Shown here: positions 1 to 7,247 of the stretch, piece after piece
Layout: each line of letters opens with the position of its first letter
Position numbering within the stretch: position 1 is the first letter of the stretch
Assembly (NCBI GenBank): GCA_039028695.1
Contig: JBCCHN010000069.1
Span: forward strand, 1-26,465
DNA from: JANQKX01 sp039028695
GTDB taxonomy: Bacteria > Pseudomonadota > Alphaproteobacteria > Kiloniellales > Kiloniellaceae
DNA: 26,465 nucleotides
Direction of reading: 5' to 3'
Made by a program: the position numbers and the translations under genes
Notes under the pieces: model-generated
The model's database searches: none
Told to the model about the DNA's origin: nothing
What the model saw: the letters and a program-made list of their open reading frames with translations, nothing else

Positions 1-872
1 GCCGGAACTCCGGCATCTTTTTTATGTCCGCAGCCGCTGGCGTGGTCACCATTGCCGTCACATGGATAACCCATCGGATCTCCTCGGGCGACGACACAAT
101 CGACCACTATATCAATCTGGCGCTCAGTGCCGCATTTGCGACGGCATTGGGGGGGCTGATCATCGCCTTTTTCCGGGAAACCAAACACCCGCCAAAAAGC
201 ACACAAATAAAAGCGACGGACGAAGCAGCAACGACAGAGAAAAAGCCCAGCCTGCTCAAACGTTTAAAAAAGCTTCAGCTTGTTTTGCAGTTCCGCTGGT
301 TCCGCCGTTACCTCTACATGCGCTGCTTGACAGCCACCGTGATCGTGGCCATGCCATTTTATGCGGTTCACGGTGCGACCCACCATGCCCATAAACATGC
401 GGCCGGGCTGAGCGCTTTCGTAATTGCGACAAGCGTAGCGGTTATCCTTTGCGGGCCATTGTGGCAATGGCTCGGCAAACGGTCACAGCGTTTTTCCATG
501 GCATTGGGCTCAGCGGTGGTCGGGCTGGCCGGCATCTGGGCCTTGGTAATCGAGCAGGTCGCAACGCTGCAAACAGTGGTCGCCCATTCATTCGTCTTTG
601 CATTGGCGGCAGCAGGCATTCAAGCCGTAAACGGGTCCCGGATGCTCTTCCTGATCGATGCCGCACCCAAGGAAGAGCTGACCTATTACGTTGCCATCAG
701 CAACACGGTTAGCGCTATCCTCGCACTTATTGTCGCTAGTTTTTTTGGCTATATCGCCCAGATACAGGGGGTCCATTGGCCCGTCGTGCTTGTCGTCATT
801 TTGAATTTCCTATCCGCCGCTTATGCCTTGACTTTGACCGAACCAACCTCAAGCCCACAAACCGGCGAATAG
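1..872 (+). CDS. MFS-like multi-pass membrane transporter, 5' truncated
   Basis: The reading frame is open from base 3 to a TAG at 870-872, giving about 289 residues. The first codons read RNSGIFF before the first Met at base 24. This is already hydrophobic and in frame, so the gene very probably begins before the window and the Met at 24 is internal. Long hydrophobic stretches alternate with short basic loops. A long charged cytoplasmic-type loop (about residues 55-90 from the Met, rich in Lys and Thr) separates an N-terminal part from six or so later membrane spans, as expected for the C-terminal half of a major facilitator type protein. The substrate cannot be read from the sequence. The gene runs in the same direction as sodN but is separated by about 500 bp, so it is probably not in that operon. 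MFS membership rests on topology and general similarity, not on a signature motif. Confidence 0.7.
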   Translation, partial: RNSGIFFMSAAAGVVTIAVTWITHRISSGDDTIDHYINLALSAAFATALGGLIIAFFRETKHPPKSTQIKATDEAATTEKKPSLLKRLKKLQLVLQFRWFRRYLYMRCLTATVIVAMPFYAVHGATHHAHKHAAGLSAFVIATSVAVILCGPLWQWLGKRSQRFSMALGSAVVGLAGIWALVIEQVATLQTVVAHSFVFALAAAGIQAVNGSRMLFLIDAAPKEELTYYVAISNTVSAILALIVASFFGYIAQIQGVHWPVVLVVILNFLSAAYALTLTEPTSSPQTGE

Positions 873-1375
873 CTAATTTCCGATTTGATAACACCCATCA
901 AGAAAGGCCGATCATCAGCAAAAAATTCCACAAATACACTGCCCCAAAAAACGGTTTCTAAAGTCGTCATTTCGACCCCCAAAAAAAGCACTACATCATG
1001 CAAAAAATCGGTCCAAAAATACCGACCGCAAAATTGACTCATGATAAGGTAATTTCTTTTTTTCAAACCTTTTAGGGACAGACCAAGATCAGGAACTAAA
1101 GAAATTATAAAATTAATTAAATCAATATTTTACGTTTTATTCTCATCCGCATTCCGATGAATTTACATGAGTAGGTTTCATGGCCACTCACATCGGTGAA
1201 GCAGATAGCTCTATGGAAGAAAACCGCACCTTTCACGGCCGACGGAGGCCTACCAATCCCAGGCACCCCAGCGGAGCAATCGGCAAATTTCCTTTAATGA
1301 GAACTGCCACCGTGTTAATCAGTTTGGTCTGACCTATCTCGAATGAAAGATCAAATACAAGTAGGATTACAAACT
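873..1375. other. Intergenic region before sodN, AT-rich, with a candidate folded leader
   Basis: No convincing gene was found in these 500 bases. Positions 1080-1140 are very AT-rich, as in a promoter region. Downstream, 1171-1253 can fold into nested stems (listed separately). The last 100 bases before sodN carry no strong stem with a T-run, so no terminator for the upstream membrane protein was found. Confidence 0.6.
1171..1253 (+). promoter_or_regulatory. Candidate structured 5' leader of sodN
   Basis: Three stems nest in the correct order: GTAGG (1171-1175) with CCTAC (1249-1253), GGCC (1182-1185) with GGCC (1237-1240), and GTGAA (1196-1200) with TTCAC (1232-1236). An inner ATAG-CT-CTAT hairpin lies at 1205-1214. 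The element sits about 120 bases upstream of the sodN start on the same strand. It matches no riboswitch class I can name. The stems are short, so chance folding is possible. Confidence 0.3.
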
Positions 1376-1876
1376 ATGATTTTTGCCTGTCTCAACCAGT
1401 TGGACAAGCTGGGCTTCGTCGACCATGCACGCGCCCATTGCGATATTCCTTGCGGCATTTATGACCCGTCCACAGCCTTGATTGCCGCCGTTTCTGTTGT
1501 TCGCATCATGGACATCATGCACGAGGGCGCATCTGGTCGCAGCGCGGACCCCGTTGCGCTATCCAATTTCCTGGCCCGGAATGCCTTGCGGAAAGAGGAA
1601 GAAGCGGAAAAGGTGAAACAAGAGGTGCGCATCATTTGGGGCGACTATTTTAAGGCACCCATGATTGAGGCCCATCCTGAAATTCACGCTTTGACTCATT
1701 CGATCATGCAAAAAGGTAGCGCCTGCAAGCAGGATGTCCATCGCGAGGATGCTCTCGCACTGGTGGACCTGGTAAATCAGTTTGCGGAGATTTTCTGGAA
1801 GACGAAAAATACCGCTACTGAACGCAAAAAGACCCCTTATGCACCCAATCTGGAAATCGTCCACCCGGTGCTATAG
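1376..1876 (+). CDS. sodN: Nickel superoxide dismutase precursor (Ni-SOD)
   Basis: Ni-SOD converts superoxide to oxygen and hydrogen peroxide using a nickel bound by the N-terminal hook of the mature protein. The hook is plainly visible as HCDIPCGIYDP: His1, Cys2 and Cys6 of the mature chain are the nickel ligands. It is preceded here by a leader that must be cut off to free His1. The ATG at 1376 is preferred because AGGA lies 9 bases upstream and it gives a 20-residue leader (MIFACLNQLDKLGFVDHARA) ending just before the His. An in-frame ATG at 1343 has no ribosome site and would add 11 residues. The mature chain is about 146 residues, longer than the roughly 117 of Streptomyces Ni-SOD. The leader is not a classical Sec signal, which fits a cytoplasmic enzyme. 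The stop overlaps the start of the maturation peptidase by one base. Confidence 0.95.
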   Translation: MIFACLNQLDKLGFVDHARAHCDIPCGIYDPSTALIAAVSVVRIMDIMHEGASGRSADPVALSNFLARNALRKEEEAEKVKQEVRIIWGDYFKAPMIEAHPEIHALTHSIMQKGSACKQDVHREDALALVDLVNQFAEIFWKTKNTATERKKTPYAPNLEIVHPVL

Positions 1877-2163
1877 TGCGCTTTTTCGGCTGGCACCTGG
1901 TAAAAGTCAGCGGAAACAGTATGAAACCACTTTTGGAAGATGGCAGCTTTGCCGTCTTCCATAGGGCTAAGGCTGTAAAGGCCGGTGATGTGGTGCTTGT
2001 TGACCATCAGAAGTTTGGCCGCATCATCAAATCGGTAAAAGGCAGAGATAGCAACGGCATTTCATTGATGGGTCTGCATCCAGACTCCATGCCGCCGGAG
2101 AAGCTGGGCCACATCAGCGAAAAGAGAATAATCGGCAGGCTGGTTTGGCAACTTAACCAATAG
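1876..2163 (+). CDS. sodX: Nickel-type superoxide dismutase maturation protease (S26 family)
   Basis: This 95-residue protein is a minimal S26 signal-peptidase-like enzyme expected to remove the SodN leader so that the nickel hook can form. The nucleophile motif GNSMKP places the catalytic Ser at residue 15. The general-base Lys is best assigned to Lys52 in RIIKSVKG, which aligns with the K-R-V-V-G box of signal peptidases. The start is a GTG that shares its first base with the TAG stop of sodN (TAGTG), so translation is very likely coupled. No membrane anchor is visible, consistent with acting on a cytoplasmic precursor. The pairing of sodN with an adjacent small S26 peptidase is the established arrangement in cyanobacteria, actinobacteria and marine proteobacteria. 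No nickel importer or nickel chaperone gene is present in the window. Confidence 0.92.
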   Translation: MRFFGWHLVKVSGNSMKPLLEDGSFAVFHRAKAVKAGDVVLVDHQKFGRIIKSVKGRDSNGISLMGLHPDSMPPEKLGHISEKRIIGRLVWQLNQ

Positions 2164-2176
2164 TTGCCTCACCAAT

Positions 2177-3409
2177 CTATTGAAGACGAAATTGGACTGG
2201 CACAACTAATTCAAGTCCTTGACCGTCCAGATCGTCAGGCATCGGCGGCAAGGGGGCGGCTCGCTCTATCATAGCTTGGACTTCTCGATCCAATAGCTCG
2301 TGGCCCGACGTCGCGTGAATTCGGTAGTCGAGCAATTGGCCGTCGCGATCAATGGAAAAGTAAAGATAGGCTATGCCTTCCAAGCGCCGACGTTTGGCGC
2401 GGCTGGGATATTTTTTGTGAGATTCAAGCCAAGCCTGAATAATTGACGCATAATCTCGCGCGGCCCCCGGCCGACCGCCGCCCGAAGTAGAGTTGCCTAC
2501 GCCGGCCCCTTCATTAGCCTGATTGCCTGACGCCCCCGCAGATCCGGCATCGGATGTTGGACCCCTTTGCTTTGCCTGACTCTCGGTCGCCGGAGACGTC
2601 GCCGTATCATTTTTGGGCTTGATATCAGCCGCCGCAGCCACAGCGAGCTGCGTTTCAGGCTTTGATTTTGGAAGTGGCGGGATGTTCCGCGTGCTGGCCT
2701 CGTTTAGCACAGGTGCAGGCGTCTCATTAACGCCTTGCAGCACCGGCTCTTGGATCGTAGCGTCTAGAGTCTGAACCTCTTGAGGTGCCACGTCAGCAAC
2801 GATGGTATTCAGGTCGAGTCCTTTTGTTATTGAGTTTAAAGGACGCAAAAGTGCTGAGTCTTCCCGCAGGAAGCCTTGCGGCAGATTCACGCCCTTAATG
2901 TCTTCTGCGAATTCACCTAAGCCCGGCGCTAAGACCGGCGCTAAGACCGGCGCTAAGGCAGGCACTTCAATCACATCTGAGTTCGACTCCAAACCAAGGG
3001 GCGCCACCTCGGCAACATCCATAGGCCCAACGGCCCGAGCAGAAGGTGTCTCAAGAGGCGCGTTGGGCGCGGCGTTCGACGGTGGAACGGCCTTCCCATC
3101 GTAGGCTTCACGAACCTCTGCAGGAAGCAGATCAATGGCATCATTCGGTCTAACGATGTCAGCGGGCTCAGATACTACATCGGCCTCCGCGGCCACCAGT
3201 CCTTCGACCAGTTCCACATCCGTTGCTTCATTTTGAGGAACAGCACCAGGGCTGCCGCCGGCGGCACCCAGAGCAATTTCCAAGCCGCCAAGGCCAATCG
3301 ACTCTGCGCCGGATTCTGAAGGCTCCCAAAAGAATCCCAAGAACCCAATATGAACGGAGATTGCCAAGAAGAGGGCGACACCCCAATGCCGCGCGCGGAT
3401 CGTGATCAT
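2177..3409 (-). CDS. TonB-like energy-transducing protein
   Basis: TonB proteins span the periplasm and pass proton-motive energy from ExbB/ExbD to outer-membrane receptors. This 410-residue protein has a short basic N-terminus, one membrane span at about residues 10-28, and a long acidic, Ala/Pro/Val-rich linker. A Gly/Ser/Asn-rich hinge lies near 285-315, followed by a TonB C-terminal domain over the last 90 residues. That domain carries the typical W-L-x-x-x-K-x-YP pattern, the SIDRDG turn and PVQFRLQ end. It is longer than E. coli TonB (239 residues), mostly from the linker. The linker contains three in-frame 12-base repeats encoding LAPV units. The ATG overlaps the stop of the preceding exbD (ATGA). 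It is the last gene of its operon and converges on sodX with 13 bases between stops. No TonB-dependent receptor is in the window, so the substrate is unknown. Confidence 0.85.
   Translation of the reverse strand: MITIRARHWGVALFLAISVHIGFLGFFWEPSESGAESIGLGGLEIALGAAGGSPGAVPQNEATDVELVEGLVAAEADVVSEPADIVRPNDAIDLLPAEVREAYDGKAVPPSNAAPNAPLETPSARAVGPMDVAEVAPLGLESNSDVIEVPALAPVLAPVLAPGLGEFAEDIKGVNLPQGFLREDSALLRPLNSITKGLDLNTIVADVAPQEVQTLDATIQEPVLQGVNETPAPVLNEASTRNIPPLPKSKPETQLAVAAAADIKPKNDTATSPATESQAKQRGPTSDAGSAGASGNQANEGAGVGNSTSGGGRPGAARDYASIIQAWLESHKKYPSRAKRRRLEGIAYLYFSIDRDGQLLDYRIHATSGHELLDREVQAMIERAAPLPPMPDDLDGQGLELVVPVQFRLQ
2924..2959. repeat. Three tandem 12-bp repeats inside the tonB-like gene
   Basis: The unit CGGCGCTAAGAC occurs at 2924-2935 and 2936-2947 and, with one change, at 2948-2959. 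On the coding strand it encodes repeated Val-Leu-Ala-Pro in the periplasmic linker. The unit is a multiple of three, so slippage would change linker length without a frameshift. Confidence 0.9.
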
Positions 3410-3813
3410 CGGTTAGGAAGCTCAGTCAATAAACGAAGCTTTTCGACGCCCGCTTCGCGAAGAGTATCCAAGATGGAAACGACCTTGACAGCTTCCACGC
3501 CTCGATCTGCCTTTATCTGCACTTGCCTCTCGGGGTGGTCTTCCACTTCGTTGCGGACCGCTAACAACAGGCCGTTGTTTTCGATCTCAAGGCCTTCAAG
3601 GACAATGCGACCATCTTGCCCAACCAAAATGGTGATCGCCTCAGCTTGCGCATGTGACTGACTGGCGGATTCCGGCACCTGCACCCAAAAAGCGTCCGGC
3701 GCCGTTAACCGCCCGGCAAGCATGAAGAAAATCAGCAGTAAAAAAACCACATTGATCAGTGGCAGCAAAGGTTCGGGATTCTTGCGCGGACCGCCGATTC
3801 TACGGATGTGCAT
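3406..3813 (-). CDS. ExbD/TolR-family protein, second paralogue with Asp-to-Asn change
   Basis: This 135-residue ExbD-type protein has a short cytoplasmic N-terminus, one membrane span at about residues 17-34 and a periplasmic domain. ExbD and TolR normally carry an essential protonatable Asp in the membrane motif P-L-I-D-V-V-F. Here the motif reads PLINVVF, with Asn at residue 21. The codon is clearly AAT on the coding strand, while the neighbouring paralogue has GAT at the equivalent site. The protein therefore may not carry protons itself and may be a structural partner in a mixed ExbD1/ExbD2 dimer. It lies 12 bases after exbD1, and its TGA overlaps the ATG of the TonB-like gene, so the four genes are probably co-translated. 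Family assignment is firm; the functional consequence is inference. Confidence 0.88.
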   Translation of the reverse strand: MHIRRIGGPRKNPEPLLPLINVVFLLLIFFMLAGRLTAPDAFWVQVPESASQSHAQAEAITILVGQDGRIVLEGLEIENNGLLLAVRNEVEDHPERQVQIKADRGVEAVKVVSILDTLREAGVEKLRLLTELPNR

Positions 3814-3825
3814 GGAGGCCCCCGC

Positions 3826-4260
3826 TCATTGCTTGCCAGTATGAAAAAATGAGACGTTTTGGATGCCGGCCTGATCGACTAATTCAAGAATGATGACAGC
3901 CCGTTGAAGCGGTACCCCTTTTGCCGGCTTTATCAGTATTTTTTGAGTCGGCCTTACCCGAGCGAGCCGACTTAGTTGCCGCGACAGTTCTTCATCGGAT
4001 ATCACCTGACCGGAAAGGCGGAGACCATCCGGCGTAACTTCTAGGAAAACGCTGCCCTTTGCTCCAGCCCCTTGACCGGCGCGTTGCGGCACATCGATTT
4101 CGATTTGTCGCCACTGCGTGAAATTCGATGCCAACATGAAAAAGACGAGAAGGATAAACACCACATCGATAAGGGGGGTGAGACTAATCCGAGCGCGCCT
4201 GCGAGGAGGCCTGCGAGCGGGCCTATTGGCTTGGGACAACAACTGCATCTGCTGCTTCAT
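3826..4260 (-). CDS. exbD: Biopolymer transport protein ExbD (canonical paralogue)
   Basis: This 144-residue protein has the ExbD layout. A strongly basic N-terminus (several Arg at residues 13-24) precedes one membrane span at about 28-46 containing PLIDVVF, whose Asp32 is the expected proton-carrying residue. A periplasmic domain rich in short strands follows. It works with ExbB as the proton-driven motor for TonB. The chosen ATG at 4260 lies 38 bases inside the end of exbB. A second ATG at 4248 and TTG codons just after are possible alternatives, since no strong ribosome site distinguishes them. The gene is immediately followed by the Asn-containing ExbD paralogue. Confidence 0.9.
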   Translation of the reverse strand: MKQQMQLLSQANRPARRPPRRRARISLTPLIDVVFILLVFFMLASNFTQWRQIEIDVPQRAGQGAGAKGSVFLEVTPDGLRLSGQVISDEELSRQLSRLARVRPTQKILIKPAKGVPLQRAVIILELVDQAGIQNVSFFHTGKQ

Positions 4261-4984
4261 CTGCTGATGGCGCCTGAAATTTCTTTGCTAGATTTCGCGT
4301 GAAAACTTGCGTGACAGCATCTTCCATCTGGTGAGCGACCTCTTCGGACTTTCCCTCGAACCAGTTGGTTACGGCCACCACCGGTATCGCAACGGCCAAG
4401 CCGACAGCCGTGGTCAGCAGTGCCTCCCAAATTCCATCCGACAATACGGACGGGTTGACTTGGTTTCCTGCTTCGGACAAGGCTTGAAAGGCATCGATCA
4501 TTCCCAGGACCGTGCCAAACAAACCTAGCAGCGGTGCCAATGTTCCGATGGTCTCCAAAGCACCCAAATAGCTTCGTAAGCTCTGCAGGTATTTTTGCCC
4601 CAAGCGTTGCAGCTCTTCGCGCACGAGGCTCTCCGAATGGCCTTCGAACTGGGTCCGAATAGCGAAAGCGAGCACCTGGGCCACCGGGTTCTGAGACTCC
4701 GAGCTAAGGCGATGGGCCTTGCGTATTTCTCCTATTCGAAAGGCCTCGAGCGCCGCCTCCACTGACTTATGATCCCAGATCTTCACGGCCCAGAACTGCC
4801 AAATTTTTAAAAAAATGAGGCATAGCGCTAAGACAGAAACGGCAATCAGAATCACCACAACCACGCCGCCGGCGCCAACCAAATTTGCAATTTGGTCAAT
4901 GAAGGCACTGGTAGACCCGACCGCCTGATCAGCACCTGCCGAATCATTGGCAATGCTGACTGTATTACTTGTAAGCTCTGACAA
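4223..4984 (-). CDS. exbB: MotA/TolQ/ExbB proton channel family protein
   Basis: ExbB forms the pentameric inner-membrane channel around ExbD and couples proton flow to TonB movement. This 253-residue protein has a first membrane span at about residues 35-58 and a charged cytoplasmic loop. Two further spans at about 150-172 and 190-212 surround the family motif GTVLGMIDAF. The order of segments and the T-V-G-L-A-V-A-I-P-V pattern in the last span fit ExbB/TolQ. The start is a TTG at 4984 with AAGGA about 10 bases upstream; no in-frame ATG exists near the N-terminus. It is preceded by a secreted protein gene 45 bases away and overlaps exbD1. ExbB rather than TolQ is favoured by the paired ExbD genes and terminal tonB, and by the absence of tolB/pal. 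Confidence 0.88.
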   Translation of the reverse strand: MSELTSNTVSIANDSAGADQAVGSTSAFIDQIANLVGAGGVVVVILIAVSVLALCLIFLKIWQFWAVKIWDHKSVEAALEAFRIGEIRKAHRLSSESQNPVAQVLAFAIRTQFEGHSESLVREELQRLGQKYLQSLRSYLGALETIGTLAPLLGLFGTVLGMIDAFQALSEAGNQVNPSVLSDGIWEALLTTAVGLAVAIPVVAVTNWFEGKSEEVAHQMEDAVTQVFTRNLAKKFQAPSADEAADAVVVPSQ

Positions 4985-5029
4985 GGGAAACGGATCCTTT
5001 GCAGTTTAGAATCTTCGATAGACGGGACT

Positions 5030-5446
5030 CTATTTCAAAAAGGTCACCCCACCCCGGGCTGAGACCTGCAAAAGGCTCCAACAGTCTTGCAATTGCCCGG
5101 ACACTGTCTGACAAGTGATGACCTCATTTAAAAGAATGCTGCCGATCCCATCGCAACGACTTCCGCCGATATCAAAAACCTTCAGGCTGGTCTTTCCTGG
5201 ACGTAGCGGCGCTCCTTCAACCGCCAGTCTGTTCGCGACGATGCCGTCGGCATCAAACATCACCAGGTCCAACTTAAGGCCTTCGAAAAACTCCTCTGTT
5301 TTATTGCTCAAAACCAAATAAGCTCGGCAGGCATTCTCGGCCGGCTCTAGTTTGTTCAGTTCAACTGAAAGGGTCGGCGCTTCCGCTGATAATGGTCGAC
5401 TCATAACAAACAAAAAAGAAAGCACTATGAGGCCGGAAAAGAGCAT
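5030..5446 (-). CDS. Secreted four-cysteine protein of unknown function, first gene of the exbBD-tonB operon
   Basis: No family was recognised. From the ATG at 5446 the product is 138 residues and begins with a clear signal peptide (hydrophobic MLFSGLIVLSFLFVM, cleavage probably after SAEA). The frame can be extended to a TTG at 5563, but that would put 39 polar residues before the signal and would place the start next to the Fur-like palindrome, so the shorter form is preferred. The mature part is beta-rich, with four Cys (in ENACRAY, SRCDG, ITCQT and QDCWS) that could form two disulfides in the periplasm. It lies 45 bases upstream of exbB on the same strand and is probably co-transcribed. 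This suggests a periplasmic accessory of the TonB system, but this is inference from position only. Confidence 0.72.
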   Translation of the reverse strand: MLFSGLIVLSFLFVMSRPLSAEAPTLSVELNKLEPAENACRAYLVLSNKTEEFFEGLKLDLVMFDADGIVANRLAVEGAPLRPGKTSLKVFDIGGSRCDGIGSILLNEVITCQTVSGQLQDCWSLLQVSARGGVTFLK

Positions 5447-5564
5447 GCACCGGCAATCGACTTTGAAAGTCACAGGCCACAGAGAATGGCTGTTACCTGC
5501 GCAATCTTCAGCAAAATCTCCACTCAATCGACTCAATCCCAACCAAGAAGAATTCACTTGCAAA

Positions 5565-5579
5565 TGCGAGTTATTCGCA
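5565..5579 (-). promoter_or_regulatory. Fur-like palindrome upstream of the exbBD-tonB operon
   Basis: The site TGCGAGT-T-ATTCGCA is a 7-1-7 inverted repeat with a single mismatch, resembling the TGCGAAT-n-ATTCGCA form of Fur-type iron boxes. It lies about 120 bases upstream of the ATG at 5446, in the expected promoter area of the operon. Iron regulation would suit a TonB system. The assignment rests on one site and is a prediction. Confidence 0.45.
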
Positions 5580-6053
5580 ATTTTTTACCATTCCGCTGTT
5601 GACCATTCCAGCGTTTGTTTGTGCCCATTCCTATTCCGTCGTGTCGCGAGGCACCATTGAGGAATCGCTTCGTCTCGCTGAAAAGAACCAGAGCATCAAA
5701 CACCAGGCCAAGTTTAACTGACATGGATACTCGTTCTGTGGCTACTTACAAAAGTAAGACGATTAAGGCAGCCCAAATGCTCGATGAAGAATCGATTTTC
5801 TGATAACAAGCTCAAAAACCAGCCGGGGTATATCGCGGCCCATAATATCTCTTCTATAGAAGCGATCCGCCTCTCAAAGGTGACGCACGCTTTCTTCAAA
5901 TTTGGCCTGCGACGCCGCAGCTTCCAGTGGCGATGGAAGGAGCCAGTTCGAAAAGACGGAATGAAAAACCAACTCTAACTTCGGTTAAGTTTCCGGTCTG
6001 TGAAGGGGATTATGCTAGGCTTTTTATTGTGCAGCCCAAAAGCCATGGTACCG
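5580..6053. other. Intergenic region with no supported gene
   Basis: This stretch lies between the TonB-operon promoter area and the end of the 2-hydroxyacid dehydrogenase gene. Short open frames exist on both strands but none has a ribosome site or recognisable protein features. A small CTGCG-ACGC-CGCAG hairpin lies near 5907-5922. Nothing else was seen. Confidence 0.5.
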
Positions 6054-7052
6054 TTACTTCCCTGTCTGGGTCCCCGTAAAAACCAGGTTTGCAAGCGGCT
6101 CCCCGGTAACGGCCCGTTTCATATTACCAGCTATGAAGGTCCAACGTCTTTCAATTTGTTCTTTGGTCCAAGAGCTTTGGTGAGCACTTAAGATCACATT
6201 GTCCAGCTTTTCGAAGGGATAGTTGGCGGGCCAAAAATCCGTTTGGCTACGCTCATCATAATTGTACCATACATCAATGATCGCCCCCCCGATCTGTCTG
6301 GATGAAAGAGCATCATAAAGCGCGTGTTCCTCAATGACTTCACCTCTGGCCACGTTGATTATGACGCCGTCAGGCCGCATCCTCATTAACCGCTTTCGGT
6401 CAATCATCCCCCGCGTTTCTTGGTTTAAGTCACAAGCGACAACAACAAAATGACTCTCCGACAACAACTCCTCTAGACGATCAGGCGGGCCGAGCCAATC
6501 AAGCATATCTGGGCATTTGCCTTTGCGTCTTCTCACCCCGATCACACGCATTTCAAAGGCCTTGGCTCTTTCTGCAATCTGCTCGCCGATGTGCCCATAC
6601 CCGACGATGCCGATGGTTTTACCCCTTATTTCTCCATGAAACGGGAATTGACTGTCCCAACGATTGCCCCAGCCATGAGAACGAAAACTCTTATTCATCT
6701 TGCTGAGACCGATCTGCCATTCGAGAATTCCCAAAAGGACATACTCTGCAATAGCGGTCTCGTGTTCGAAGGTATTGCAAACGGGGACACCAGCTGGAAA
6801 GTCTTCCGGCGCACAGAAATCATACCCCGTCCATGGAACCTGATATAGCCTCAGTTTAGGCAGGTTAGGCCATTTTTGTAGGGGCAACTCACCGCCGATG
6901 ATTACATCCGCTTGAGCAGCTAAAAGCTCAAAGTCTCCAAGACTGTTTTTATCCGGATCCCACTCAAGGACGTCCCAATGGGGGCCTGCCATTTCTCTAA
7001 GAAACTCGGCATTCTTCGTTGGAAGGCTTCCTTGGATAAGAGCAGTGGGCAT
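6054..7052 (-). CDS. D-isomer-specific 2-hydroxyacid dehydrogenase (NAD-binding)
   Basis: Members of this family reduce 2-keto acids to D-2-hydroxyacids, or do the reverse, with NAD(P)H. The 332-residue protein has the usual two-part fold: a substrate-binding domain split around a Rossmann domain. The nucleotide motif GYGHIG is at residues 151-156, followed by a basic VRRRKGK stretch (173-179) that could favour NADPH. The substrate-orienting Arg is Arg236 in NVARGEV and the catalytic His is His291 in SAHQSS. The acidic residue between them is not in the usual E-P context; Glu267 in the YDE sequence is the likely counterpart. The aromatic-rich W-N-Y-D-E region is typical of phosphonate/formate-like or plant-type subgroups, so the substrate is left open. 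A small conserved gene lies 195 bases upstream on the same strand. Confidence 0.88.
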   Translation of the reverse strand: MPTALIQGSLPTKNAEFLREMAGPHWDVLEWDPDKNSLGDFELLAAQADVIIGGELPLQKWPNLPKLRLYQVPWTGYDFCAPEDFPAGVPVCNTFEHETAIAEYVLLGILEWQIGLSKMNKSFRSHGWGNRWDSQFPFHGEIRGKTIGIVGYGHIGEQIAERAKAFEMRVIGVRRRKGKCPDMLDWLGPPDRLEELLSESHFVVVACDLNQETRGMIDRKRLMRMRPDGVIINVARGEVIEEHALYDALSSRQIGGAIIDVWYNYDERSQTDFWPANYPFEKLDNVILSAHQSSWTKEQIERRWTFIAGNMKRAVTGEPLANLVFTGTQTGK

Positions 7053-7247
7053 TGCAATGATCTTTTAGGTTAACCAACCGATGCCGAGGAATATATAGCT
7101 TATCGGAGGCACCGAACGCGGCAGTTTTTCTTCCGCGCCAAATGACGTTTTATGCTGGTCGCCGGGCCTAATCGTTTGAGGGCGGCACCTCGTTGCCGCG
7201 ACACGCCCTTGACGGCGACAGATTTGAGGCCTTGACTCTCAGCAGCG

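Noticed and set aside
1201..1300. Possible glycine or cobalamin riboswitch before sodN
   Set aside because: Some bases resemble parts of these elements, but the conserved cores are missing, so only a generic structured leader is reported.
5030..5563. Longer form of the secreted four-Cys protein from a TTG at 5563
   Set aside because: It would put 39 polar residues before the signal peptide and place the start next to the Fur-like palindrome.
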